Origin: Leuconostoc mesenteroides subsp. mesenteroides ATCC 8293
Lineage (GTDB): Bacteria > Bacillota > Bacilli > Lactobacillales > Lactobacillaceae
Assembly (NCBI RefSeq): GCF_000014445.1
Contig: NC_008531.1
Span: forward strand, 961,001-1,025,000
DNA length: 64,000 bases
Direction of reading: 5' to 3'
The notes under the pieces: model-generated
What the model saw: only the letters and a program-made list of their open reading frames with translations
What the model was told of the DNA's origin: nothing
Database searches by the model: none
Position numbers and translations under genes: made by a program
In this document: positions 52,766-61,711 of the stretch, in pieces
Layout of the letters: every line of letters starts with the position of its first letter
How positions within the stretch are numbered: the first letter of the stretch is position 1

Positions 52766-53947
52766 ATGACAATACGTGACATATTAGAGAAAATTCTAAA
52801 TAACTATTTACAAGAAAAAGACAAGTCTTTCAAAAATAACGAATTTGCTAGACTTTTGAGAAGTGGATTAAAAGAGGCAGTAAGTGATGATTTTCTAGCT
52901 GGAAATATCAGAACAAAGGGATCAGCAGGGAAAGGGAATTGGGCTACAGTTCCATGGATTGGTTTATTTGATGCAGCTATATCTACTTCTGCAACAAAAG
53001 GATTTGATATTGTTTACTTGTTTTCACCAGATATGAGTAGTGTTTATTTATCACTGAATCAAGGGTGGACCTTCTTTAATGATACGTACGGTAGAAATGA
53101 AAAAAACAACATTAGCAAAGTTTCAAGATATTGGCAAAGTACACTAGCTAATAGAACAGATCGTATGACAACTGAACCTATTGATCTAACTAGTTCTTTA
53201 CAAAATAAAAATAACTTAGTATCAGGTTATGAATTAGGAAATATTTTTAGTATCAAATATGATAGTGATAATTTACCCGATAACGATCAACTATTAATTG
53301 ACTTAAAAGATATGTTGTTTTGTTTAAATGAAATTAAAGCTGATTTAATTAATGAAAAAAATCTTCAGCAAAATATTGACTATATACTATCATTAGATTT
53401 GAACTTGAATCCATTGTTGAATAACAATAACATTAAAAAAATAGCTAAAAAAATACCAAAAATCGAGCTGACAGAAACTGACTCAAAAGTAAAAGAACCA
53501 GATAAAAAAGGCCGTACAATTGATTACGATGCACTCCAGAAACAGAACTCAATGATTGGATTTTTGGGCGAGGAAATTGTTTTGAAGTACGAAAAGAATA
53601 TATTAAGTAATGTTCCTGATTTATCCCAAAGAATTGAACACGTTTCCCAAACTAAAGGAGACGGCTTAGGGTATGATATTCTTTCTTTTGATAGCCAAGG
53701 AAATGAAATTTTTATTGAAGTAAAGACCACTACTCAAGGCAAAAACACACCATTTTATATGACTAGCAACGAAGTGAATTTTGCAAACAAGCATCCTGAT
53801 AATTATTTCCTATATAGAGTATATAATTTCGGTAATTTAGTAGAAATGAATAATATTGAATTCTTTAAAATAGCTGGCAGCCAAATGAAGAATATTGATT
53901 TGCAACCAGTAAGCTTTATGGCAAGTGCCAATTATATTGGTAGTTAA
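52766..53947 (+). CDS. McrB-N/DUF3883 domain defence protein
   Basis: The 393-residue protein has an N-terminal domain of the McrB N-terminal (DUF3578) type: KGSAGKGNWATVPWIGLFD, then KGFDIVYLFSPDMSSVYLSL. A Lys-rich linker leads to a C-terminal DUF3883-type domain (about residues 260-375) with GFLGEEIVL, GLGYDILSFD and the nuclease-like core EIFIEVKTTTQG, which carries the D...ExK pattern of PD-(D/E)xK folds. Such fusions sit in restriction loci and probably sense modified or foreign DNA. It is preceded by element A and followed by a KAP NTPase gene. Confidence 0.8.
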   Translation: MTIRDILEKILNNYLQEKDKSFKNNEFARLLRSGLKEAVSDDFLAGNIRTKGSAGKGNWATVPWIGLFDAAISTSATKGFDIVYLFSPDMSSVYLSLNQGWTFFNDTYGRNEKNNISKVSRYWQSTLANRTDRMTTEPIDLTSSLQNKNNLVSGYELGNIFSIKYDSDNLPDNDQLLIDLKDMLFCLNEIKADLINEKNLQQNIDYILSLDLNLNPLLNNNNIKKIAKKIPKIELTETDSKVKEPDKKGRTIDYDALQKQNSMIGFLGEEIVLKYEKNILSNVPDLSQRIEHVSQTKGDGLGYDILSFDSQGNEIFIEVKTTTQGKNTPFYMTSNEVNFANKHPDNYFLYRVYNFGNLVEMNNIEFFKIAGSQMKNIDLQPVSFMASANYIGS

Positions 53948-53998
53948 TTTACGCAATATTGATATAACAAAATACATTTAATGTTAGATGAGGAAAAA

Positions 53999-54946
53999 AT
54001 GTTCAATCCTGATGTTCCAATTAAATCATCCAATGATGATCTACTCGACAGAAAACAATTTGCTAAGCAGCTAGCTCGATCAATTTTAGATTATAAGCAG
54101 AGTGATAGTTTTAACATTGGCCTGTACGGCAAATGGGGATCTGGTAAAACTTCTGTGTTAAACATGACAGTGGAATACTTATTAGATTTAAGTAAAAATG
54201 ATGTAAACAAACCGGAAATTATTAGGTTCAATCCTTGGATGTTTACGGACGAAAGCCAATTAATTAATCAATTTTTCAAGCAACTTTCAAGCAATTTTAT
54301 AGGAAAAAAAGATAAAAAGAAATTAGGAGATCAATTACAAATATTAGGTGATGTTTTGGGATTAACAACGTTTGTCCCAGGAGTAGGGATTCTAGGTACA
54401 GCTGCCTCTAAATTACTAAATATTTTCGGAAAAACATTATCAAATAGTGCGCTAAATAAAAATATACAGAAAATTAAAGATGATTTAGTTTCTGAAATTA
54501 AAAAAAACAATATAAAATTTATTATTTTAATTGATGATATTGATCGGTTGTCAACTATCGATATCCAAAGTGTTTTTAAATTAGTCCAGTCTATTGCCGA
54601 TTTTCCTAATACCATTTACTTATTAGCTTTTGATTATGATATTGTAACTCGTGCTCTTGAAGAAGTTCAAAAAGATAATGGAGAAAGTTATTTAGAAAAA
54701 ATAATACAAACACCTTTTAATCTACCTGTAATTAGTGAAGTAAAAATAACGCAAATTTTTATTAGTGAATTGAATAAGATATTTAAAAACATACCAGAAG
54801 ATAAGTTTGATACTAATGCTTGGGCAGAACTTCTACATGGGAGCATAAGTTATTATCTTCAATCATTAAGAGATTTAGCGAGATTAAATAACACTATCGG
54901 ATCTGGTGCAAACAGTGTGAGAGATGACCATCTAACCAGCTATTGA
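53999..54946 (+). pseudogene. KAP family P-loop NTPase, 3' truncated by an IS6 remnant
   Basis: ATG 53999 follows GATGAGG. Walker A is GLYGKWGSGKTSVLN near residue 43, KAP-specific FNPWMFTDESQL follows, and Walker B is FIILIDDIDRLS near residue 180, then LLAFDYDIV. KAP NTPases are often larger than 500 residues and membrane-linked; one part near residue 125 (VPGVGILGTAASKLL) is hydrophobic. Homology stops around 54930 where the IS6 fragment begins, so the C-terminal half is lost. The context suggests a role in phage defence. Confidence 0.8.
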
Positions 54947-55416
54947 TCAGTGACTAATCGATCAGGCCGACCATTGGTCGTCAAGAGACGCTTCAAAAAG
55001 TGATAGGATGCGGTATAATCGCGGTGTTTTCGTAGCTCAAAATCCATGGTCAAACCGTTACTGTCAATAGCGCGATACAAATAGGCCCAACGGCCTTTAA
55101 CTCGAATATAGGTCTCATCGATTCGCCAACTTTTAGCGTGAGCTGTTTGATGCCGACGCCATAGAGCCTTAAAGATGGGGCCATAGTGATGAACCCAACG
55201 CATGACCGTGGTGTGATGAACAGTGATACCCCGATCCCGAAGCAATTCAACGATGTCACGATAGCTGAGACTGAATCTGAAATAGTAGCCAACGGCTACT
55301 AAGATGATGTCCTTTTGAAAGTGGCGTCCCTTAAAGTGATTCATGCGCGCAATCCCTCGTTTCTTGGCACCCAGTATACTAAAATCAAGTCAGCGAGGAA
55401 AATTTGCACCAGAACC
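54930..55416 (-). mobile_element. IS6-family element, truncated
   Basis: The outer end reads GGTTCTGGTGCAAATTTTCC on the minus strand (55416 inwards), a typical IS6/IS26-type terminus. The transposase is cut after about 134 codons at the KAP gene junction, and the other terminus is missing. Confidence 0.85.
54940..55344 (-). pseudogene. IS6-family transposase, N-terminal 134 residues
   Basis: MNHFKGRHFQKDIILVAVGY, the RFSLSYRDIVELL helix-turn-helix and WRIDETYIRVKGRWAYLYRA, with the first catalytic Asp, identify an IS6 (ISS1/IS1216-like) transposase. It ends at LVTDQ, just where the second catalytic Asp lies, instead of at about 226 residues. Confidence 0.88.
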
Positions 55417-55481
55417 GAAATAAGCTATATGTAGAATTTGTTGCGATATCGTAACAGTAGTTATGAAGAAATTAATTCAAC

Positions 55482-55520
55482 TAAATAAGCCGACCGTCAA
55501 GTATACGATCGGCTTATTTA
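55482..55520 (-). terminator. Bidirectional hairpin terminator
   Basis: TAAATAAGCCGA pairs perfectly with TCGGCTTATTTA around a 15-base loop. It lies after the leftward RNase H-like gene. Confidence 0.75.
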
Positions 55521-55554
55521 TGTCCAAAATGACTGAGAGGAAATGAGTTCGATT

Positions 55555-56001
55555 TTATAGCTTCGTCATCACCGCCGTTAGCGTAGTCGTTGCGGTGGTC
55601 ATCGCGGGATCGTCCACGGGGTGGTAGGTGATGGTGAGGTTGGGAAATTCTTCGATAATGGGAATCAGCGTTTGCCATTGGGGTAGGTCTGGTTGGTCGG
55701 CTTCGGGAACGTCCCAGTTGTTTTGCTGCCAGCTTAAATAACGTTGTTCGCTAATAACCGCCGCCACTTGTTCAGTTGTGGTGTGAATATGAACGGGTAA
55801 ATCATGACGTTTCAACGTGGCGAGTGCGGTGGTCAGAGCACTCAAGGCCAGTGAAGTTTCGGTATGTCCGTAGCCACCGTCGTTTAGCGCTTTTTGATGG
55901 TCAGCATATCTCAGAATGACGACCCAGGCAGCGGGGGTTGTTGCGGTGATGTTGGTCGATTGGTGGTTGGTACTTGCAAGGTAAAGATGAATCGTAGCCA
56001 T
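55555..56001 (-). CDS. RNase H-fold protein lacking catalytic acids
   Basis: The 148-residue protein aligns by pattern to RNase HI: PAAWVVILRYADHQKALNDG (first hairpin), HTETSLALSALTTALATLKR (helix A with its Glu), PVHIHTTTEQVAAVIS (where active enzymes have T-D-S), and ITYHPVDDPAM. The first Asp (usually in a YTDGA motif) is replaced by YLAST, and the second Asp by Thr, so nuclease activity is unlikely. GGAGG precedes the ATG on the minus strand. It is visibly G+C-richer than the flanking island, as is the whole cassette to 60146. Confidence 0.65.
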   Translation of the reverse strand: MATIHLYLASTNHQSTNITATTPAAWVVILRYADHQKALNDGGYGHTETSLALSALTTALATLKRHDLPVHIHTTTEQVAAVISEQRYLSWQQNNWDVPEADQPDLPQWQTLIPIIEEFPNLTITYHPVDDPAMTTATTTLTAVMTKL

Positions 56002-56238
56002 TGTTGGGGCCTCCTTAGTGGTAATGATAATCCATTGAGTGGTTCATCTAATAGCTTTGTAAAAACTAGCCAGCTTCATTTTAAATTAATGAATAATTTT
56101 AATGTGAAACTACAATAGTTACAAAATTTAGTGAATTGCCGGTGCGTATTACTATGATTTTTGGCGGATTATGCTACGATTAAATACATGGATAATTAAG
56201 AAGTTATTAAGCAATAAAGGTGAGCACTGGAGGTTAGC

Positions 56239-57765
56239 ATGCAGACATTAATACAGACGTTTATAGATCGACGCGGGGATTTGCTGACTGCGCTATGGCA
56301 ACACTTGGGGATTTCATTAGCATCATTAGTCATCGCAATGGTAATTGCGATTCCGTTGGCTATTTGGGTCGTTCGACGACCACGGTGTGCCGAGGGATTA
56401 TTACAGCTCACGAGTGTCTTACAGACGATTCCGTCTTTGGCACTGTTAGGGTTATTGATTCCGTTAGTTGGGATTGGAACGGTGCCAGCAGTAATTGCGC
56501 TGGTGATCTATGCTTTACTGCCAATTTTTCAAAATACTTATTTGGGTATCTCAGAAATTGACGCCTCAATTGAAGAGACCGCCGATGCCTTTGGGATGTC
56601 ACGAATGCGTAAGTTGTTTAAAGTTGAACTACCCATTGCCCTACCACAGATCATTTCTGGGATTCGGACCGCGCTCGTCTTAATTATTGGGACGGCTACT
56701 TTGGCCGCTTTGATTGGTGCTGGGGGTCTCGGGACCTTTATCATGCTCGGTATTGACCGTAATGATACCTCGTTATTATTGATTGGGGCTATCTCATCAG
56801 CATTGTTAGCAATTCTGCTGAGTGCGCTCGTTCGGTGGTTTCAAACGGCTAAACCACGCCACGCCTTAATTGTCTTTGTCGGTATTTTAGCTTTACTAGG
56901 TGGTGGCGGGGCTTATAGTGTTTATGCCAATCGAGTTGAAACAATTACGATTGCAGGTAAACTCGGTTCTGAACCAGAAATCTTGATTAATATGTATAAG
57001 CAGCTGATTGAAGCTGAAGATGAGCATGTTCATGTGACGCTCAAGCCTAACTTTGGCAAGACCACGTTCTTATTCAGCGCGTTAAAGAATAATCAGGTTG
57101 ATATTTATCCTGAATTTACTGGCTCGGTGCTGGAGACCTTAGGTAAGGGGAATAACCCAGCTGGTCAAACAGCTAACCAGACCTATCAGCTCGCCAAACA
57201 GCGCCTCGCTAAACAGGAACAAATGACTTACTTGAAGCCGATGCAGTATAACAATACGTACGCATTGGCAGTGACTAAGAAATTTCAACAAGAACATCAT
57301 TTGAAGACAATCAGCGACTTAACGCAAGTTGAATCGATTCTGAAACCCGGAATGACCCTAGAGTTTATTGATCGTAATGATGGCTTAAAAGGAATCAAGA
57401 AGACTTATGGGTTAGACGTGACTGCAAAGTCGATGGAGCCGGCGCTACGCTATGAAGCTATCAGTAAGGGGAAAATCAACTTGGTAGATGCCTATGCGAC
57501 GGATAGTGAATTACGGCAGTATCACTTGGCCTTATTGAAGGATAACAAGCACTTCTTCCCAACGTATCAAGGGGCACCGTTGATGAAGACGAGCTTTGCC
57601 AACAAACATCCTAAGGTCGTTAAAGCGTTGAATAAGTTAGCAGGAAAGATTTCAGAAACTGATATGCAAGAAATGAACTATGAAGTCAATGTTAAGAAGC
57701 AGTCCGCTTCGACGGTTGCACATCGCTATCTTGTGAAGCACGGTTTATTGAAGGAGGGACGTTAA
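56239..57765 (+). CDS. Osmoprotectant ABC transporter, fused permease and substrate-binding protein
   Basis: The 508-residue protein is a two-domain fusion. Residues 1-215 are a permease with about six helices and the inner-membrane loop ETADAFGMSRMRKLFKVELPIALP. After a seventh hydrophobic segment (IVFVGILALLGGGGAYSVYA), residues 235-505 form a binding protein with GKLGSEPEILINMYKQLIE and VDIYPEFTGSVLETL. This is the OpuB/OpuC-like class for choline, carnitine or glycine betaine. TGGAGG precedes the ATG. The ATPase gene follows without a gap. Confidence 0.9.
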   Translation: MQTLIQTFIDRRGDLLTALWQHLGISLASLVIAMVIAIPLAIWVVRRPRCAEGLLQLTSVLQTIPSLALLGLLIPLVGIGTVPAVIALVIYALLPIFQNTYLGISEIDASIEETADAFGMSRMRKLFKVELPIALPQIISGIRTALVLIIGTATLAALIGAGGLGTFIMLGIDRNDTSLLLIGAISSALLAILLSALVRWFQTAKPRHALIVFVGILALLGGGGAYSVYANRVETITIAGKLGSEPEILINMYKQLIEAEDEHVHVTLKPNFGKTTFLFSALKNNQVDIYPEFTGSVLETLGKGNNPAGQTANQTYQLAKQRLAKQEQMTYLKPMQYNNTYALAVTKKFQQEHHLKTISDLTQVESILKPGMTLEFIDRNDGLKGIKKTYGLDVTAKSMEPALRYEAISKGKINLVDAYATDSELRQYHLALLKDNKHFFPTYQGAPLMKTSFANKHPKVVKALNKLAGKISETDMQEMNYEVNVKKQSASTVAHRYLVKHGLLKEGR

Positions 57766-58737
57766 ATGACAACGGCAATTGAATTTCAACACGTCCAGAA
57801 AGACTTTAATGGGCAGACCGTGATTCCCGACCTTAATTTAACGATTGACCAGGGTGAGCTATTTATTTTGGTAGGGACTTCTGGGAGTGGCAAAACGACG
57901 TCACTTAAAATGATCAACTGCTTAGAGCCATTGACGGCTGGTAAAATCCTAGTTAATGGTACTGATACAACCACGATACCAGTCCGAAGTCTACGGTGGC
58001 AAATGGGGTATGTCTTACAGCAAATTGCCTTGTTCCCAACGATGACGGTGGCGCAAAATATCGCCGTGATTCCAGAAATGAAAGGGACAGCTAAGAAGGA
58101 AATTAATCAAACGATTGATGAGCTATTGGCGGAAGTTGGCCTCGATCCAAAGGAATACCGTGACCGGATGCCGTCAGAATTATCCGGTGGTGAGCAGCAA
58201 CGCATCGGTATCTTACGGGCGATTGCGGCGCAACCAGATATTGTTTTGATGGATGAACCATTTAGTGCGTTAGACCCCATCTCGCGGCAACAATTGCAAG
58301 ACTTGGTCTTACGGCTACACGCCCGCTATCACAACACGATCGTCTTCGTGACGCATGATATGAATGAGGCGTTGAAGTTGGGTGACCGGATCGGTGTCAT
58401 GCAACACGGTCAGTTAATACAAGTCGATACGCCGGCTGCTCTGGCTCAGCATCCAGTGAACGACTTTGTGCGGAACTTCTTTGGCGCGAGCCGAGCTAAA
58501 AATGTCTATGATGTCTACGTTGGGCGTGTAGGGCTTATTCAGGGTTATCTCACAGAAAAACCCAGTGTTGCGAGTGGTCGGATTCAATCGTTAGACGTTC
58601 AAGCCACGTTACGCACCGCCTTTACGGCATTGACAGATCACGATTATGTGGCGGTCACGGAAGAAAATCGGGTTGTTGGCTATTTGGATAGCCAACGAAT
58701 CGTGGCTTACTTGAGTCAACATGAAGAAGTATCTTAA
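57766..58737 (+). CDS. Osmoprotectant ABC transporter ATP-binding protein (ProV/OpuCA-like)
   Basis: The 323-residue ATPase has Walker A GTSGSGKTTSL near residue 36, the signature LSGGEQQRIG, Walker B IVLMDEP and the switch His in VTHDM. The last ~70 residues (LDVQATLRTAFTALTDHDYV, then VVGYLDSQRIVAYL) look like a CBS-type module, common in these ATPases for ionic-strength or nucleotide sensing. Its ATG directly follows the upstream stop; it energises the fused permease. Confidence 0.92.
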   Translation: MTTAIEFQHVQKDFNGQTVIPDLNLTIDQGELFILVGTSGSGKTTSLKMINCLEPLTAGKILVNGTDTTTIPVRSLRWQMGYVLQQIALFPTMTVAQNIAVIPEMKGTAKKEINQTIDELLAEVGLDPKEYRDRMPSELSGGEQQRIGILRAIAAQPDIVLMDEPFSALDPISRQQLQDLVLRLHARYHNTIVFVTHDMNEALKLGDRIGVMQHGQLIQVDTPAALAQHPVNDFVRNFFGASRAKNVYDVYVGRVGLIQGYLTEKPSVASGRIQSLDVQATLRTAFTALTDHDYVAVTEENRVVGYLDSQRIVAYLSQHEEVS

Positions 58738-58814
58738 TCGTCAATTAAGGATGAATCAGTTACACTAGGTTGTGATAATTGATGGTCGCTAATGAATTTA
58801 AGGAGGAATTTCGA

Positions 58815-60146
58815 ATGGCGGAACAGTACGATGTTGTTGTGATTGGTGGTGGACCAGCCGGCAATGCCATGGCTAGCGGATTAAAGGCTCAGGGCAAGAC
58901 AGTGTTGATCGTTGAAGCGGATCTGTGGGGCGGCACTTGTCCTAACCGCGGTTGTGACCCTAAGAAAATCCTATTAAGCGCCGTCGAAGCGCGACAAGCA
59001 GCGCAACATTTACAAGGGCAGGGCCTGATTGGTGCGCCCAAAATTGATTGGCCAGCACTGATGGCGCTTAAACGAGGCTATACGGATGGCATCAACGATG
59101 GGACGTTGAACGGACTAAAGGGGCAAGATATTGCGACGTTACATGGTCAAGCGCACTTTCAATCCGACAATCAGTTAGCGGTCGGGGATCGAGTAGTCAG
59201 TGCGACTGATTACGTGATTGCCACTGGTCAGCGTCCGGCGATTCTACCGATTACCGGGCACGAATACTTTAAGACGAGCACTGACTTCTTAGATTTGGAC
59301 CAGATGCCTAAACGCGTGACATTCGTAGGTGGTGGCTACGTAGGCTTTGAATTGGCGACGATTGCGAATGCCGCTGGCGCTGATGTGCACGTGATTCATC
59401 ATAATGACCGCCCGTTAAAAGCTTTTGATGCAGATTTGGTTAAGGATTTGATGGCCGCAATGACGGCTGATGGAATCACGTTTGACTTGAATACGGATGT
59501 CCAAGCAATTACTAAAACGGCGACCGGTCTACAATTGACAGCTGATAATTTCGAGCTGACAACGGATCTGGTCATCAGCTCAGCGGGACGGATTCCGAAC
59601 GCGGACCAGTTAGGTCTAGCCAACGTGGGCGTTACCTTTGATCGGCATGGGATTCAAGTCAACGATCATTTGCAGACGGCCAACCCGCACATTTATGCCA
59701 TTGGGGATGTCAGCGATACACCGGTACCGAAGTTAACGCCAGTTGCAGGTTTTGAAGCGCGTTATCTGGTCGGTGAGTTGACGCATCCCGGCGCAGCCAT
59801 AAAGTATCCCGTTGTGCCAACGCAGGTTTTTGCAGCGCCCAAGTTAGCGCAAGTCGGGATCAGCGCGGCCGCGGCGACTGAGCATCCAGATGAGTATCGT
59901 GTCAATACACTTGATATGACGAAGTGGTTCACTTATTACCGCTTTGGCGCACAACAAGCCCAAGCTAAAGTAGTGGTTGCTAAAGCGAGTGGGCAGGTTG
60001 TGGGTGCTACCCTTCTAAGTGATGTTGCCGACGAGATGATTAACTACTTCACGTTGTTAATTGAAAAACACGTGACTTTACCAGATTTACAACGGTTGGT
60101 ATTGGCTTACCCAACGCCGGCTAGTGACTTACAATATTTGTATTAA
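58815..60146 (+). CDS. Class I pyridine nucleotide-disulfide oxidoreductase (glutathione reductase-like)
   Basis: ATG 58815 follows AGGAGG; an ATG at 58782 is weaker. The 443-residue flavoprotein has the FAD loop VIGGGPAGNAMASGL, the redox pair in WGGTCPNRGCDPKK, the NADPH loop VGGGYVGFELATIA and the second FAD motif HIYAIGDV. The C-terminal dimerisation domain lacks the usual His-x-x-x-x-Glu dyad that I can recognise (VLAYPTPASDLQ), so glutathione reductase activity is uncertain. It is likely a low-molecular thiol or disulfide reductase. It travels with the osmoprotectant transporter in this cassette. Confidence 0.85.
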   Translation: MAEQYDVVVIGGGPAGNAMASGLKAQGKTVLIVEADLWGGTCPNRGCDPKKILLSAVEARQAAQHLQGQGLIGAPKIDWPALMALKRGYTDGINDGTLNGLKGQDIATLHGQAHFQSDNQLAVGDRVVSATDYVIATGQRPAILPITGHEYFKTSTDFLDLDQMPKRVTFVGGGYVGFELATIANAAGADVHVIHHNDRPLKAFDADLVKDLMAAMTADGITFDLNTDVQAITKTATGLQLTADNFELTTDLVISSAGRIPNADQLGLANVGVTFDRHGIQVNDHLQTANPHIYAIGDVSDTPVPKLTPVAGFEARYLVGELTHPGAAIKYPVVPTQVFAAPKLAQVGISAAAATEHPDEYRVNTLDMTKWFTYYRFGAQQAQAKVVVAKASGQVVGATLLSDVADEMINYFTLLIEKHVTLPDLQRLVLAYPTPASDLQYLY

Positions 60147-60239
60147 TGTGTGGTTGAATTAAATCAACGTCCTCGCAAAGTGTTAAACTATGAAACCCCA
60201 TATGAAGTATTTTTTGACAAACCGTTGCACTTAGTTTGA
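60147..60239 (+). mobile_element. IS30-family transposase, C-terminal remnant
   Basis: The last 30 codons read VVELNQRPRKVLNYETPYEV ending FFDKPLHLV*, the typical C-terminus of IS30 transposases (LN-x-RPRK-x-L-x-x-x-TPYE). It lies immediately after the oxidoreductase gene and marks the right edge of the imported cassette. Confidence 0.85.
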
Positions 60240-60262
60240 CAATTCGCCGGAAGTAAAAAGCC

Positions 60263-60439
60263 TTTGACAAATTAGCAATGCCAGATGATCTGGACGACAG
60301 TGTTAGAGAGCAAGCTATTGAAAAATTAAAAAATTCAAATAGTGAAATTTCAGCAACGGAGGAGTTGAATGATAACTATCACATTGGCCCATATTATTTG
60401 ATGGTAAATGTCTTTGGGAAAAATACATCAATAAGTTGA
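60263..60439 (+). pseudogene. mcrB 3'-end remnant
   Basis: The frame reads FDKLAMPDDLDDSVREQAIE and later ATEELNDNYHIGPYYL without a start codon. It resembles the C-terminal end of McrB-type AAA+ GTPases, where a HIG-x-x-YF motif closes the protein. After YYL it runs into mcrC sequence in another frame and stops at 60437. Confidence 0.6.
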
Positions 60440-60912
60440 TAAGGGAAATTTTCTATCATCTAAAAAATAAGTCAGGTATCGATGCGCAGCAATTATTTTC
60501 AAAAAGCAACAATTTTTCCAAAATTGGACGAATTTATCCTGATTTTATTAGTAAAAATAGTAACAAAAGAATAATAGCAGACGCTAAATATAAACCCATT
60601 AAGAACATTGCAAATAAAGACTATTTACAAGTTTTGGCATATATGTTTCGATTTAATGCCAAAATGGGGTTTTACATTTATCCAGCAAACAACAACGAAT
60701 CAGAATCAGATCCTGAATCCAAAATGTATTTGAACGAAGGAACCACTTTTGAAAATAATGTGAAGCATCAAGAAGATATTATTATCACAAAATTGGGTTT
60801 GATAATACCGGACAATAAGGGTTTAACATATTATGAGTTTTCTCAAGAAATGAAATTGAACGAAACCCAACTTGTAAAATCGATAATTAATGATCAAGAT
60901 GTTGGCTACTAA
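60391..60912 (+). pseudogene. mcrC 3' part (McrBC-type restriction nuclease subunit)
   Basis: The frame reads FDGKCLWEKYINKLI and then YPDFISKNSNKRIIADAKYK, the PD-(D/E)xK nuclease core of McrC (PD...DAK), with the supporting YLQVLAYMFRF. The N-terminal two thirds of McrC are missing; a deletion around 60391-60397 joined it to the mcrB end. A TTG at 60436 could start a 158-residue product holding the nuclease core. The intact system would cut modified DNA with GTP. Confidence 0.75.
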
Positions 60913-61063
60913 TTACTTTTATTCTGATCTAAAGTAAAGTATAGATATCCTACTACGCACTTGGTAAAATATCAGTATTTCACTAACTACAGATCGCATA
61001 CTTTTTGGTACGTGAACATTAGATTATTTGTTACTTTGGGGGTTGACCGGAGTCTGTAGAATA
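60913..61063. other. Noncoding spacer before element B
   Basis: No gene is visible. ATCAGTATTTCACTAACTA at about 60970-60988 is a short sequence related to one at 29485-29502. TTGACC at 61043 could be a -35 box for element B, but no good -10 follows. Confidence 0.3.
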
Positions 61064-61515
61064 ATAAGCATAAGGTTTGATATGGGAGCTGAAATGCTTC
61101 TGTAACATACCTTGTGCTTATATTTTTGTCAAAAAGGCTTATTTTATTAAGAAAACCTAAAAAATGCAAAAAAGCACAAAAAAAGACCAGCCAGTGGCTA
61201 GTCGATTATGTACTTTGAAAACTAGATATAAAAATTGATTACTATAAAAATAATGTCCCCACGACCTTATTAAAAAAATCAAATTTGCTTAACTAATCTT
61301 CAATAAGATAATTGTAAAGTATTTTGTGAATTATAGCAATCATGGTTGGCTATGTATTAGCTAACTCGGAGCCTCTAAAAGAGTGAAGAGAGAACAGTCT
61401 AGTATGGTTACGACAATCAACGTAATTTGTTACTCCGTTAGAAAAAATCACAGTACCGATGCGATGTGTAATATTTATTAGCGGATTTATTACACCAAAG
61501 GCTCTGTGTCAATGT
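61064..61515 (+). ncRNA. Structured noncoding element B (upstream of abiH)
   Basis: It has the same plan as element A: outer stem ATAAGCATAAGG/CCTTGTGCTTAT (61064-61121), inner stem ATGGGAGC/GCTTCTGT, T run, hairpin GACCAGCC/GGCTAGTC (61185-61203), GTACTTTGAAAACTAGATATA-type sequence (61210-61230), GAGAGAACAGTCTAGTA, and hairpin TGTAATA/TATTACA (61467-61494). Arm sequences differ from A while pairing is kept. Length is about 450 nt versus 390 for A. It ends about 200 bases before the AbiH gene. The RNA class is not recognised. Confidence 0.65.
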
Positions 61516-61711
61516 AAAACAAGACCTGTGAAAATTAATAAATTTATTCAGAGAATTAATTATTATATTTTGTTTAACATTGTGCTTGATTAAATAGCAG
61601 TAAATAGTGTCCCCAAATATGTTGAAGTATCATAATAATTAATTCATTAATACTTTTCAATTCATATCTACAAGAGTATAATCTTTGTAAAATAATGGTG
61701 GTCCTATAAGT

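Noticed and set aside
54930..60239. Complete composite transposon flanked by two IS copies
   Set aside because: The flanking elements belong to different families (IS6 and IS30) and both are truncated, so this is not an intact composite transposon.
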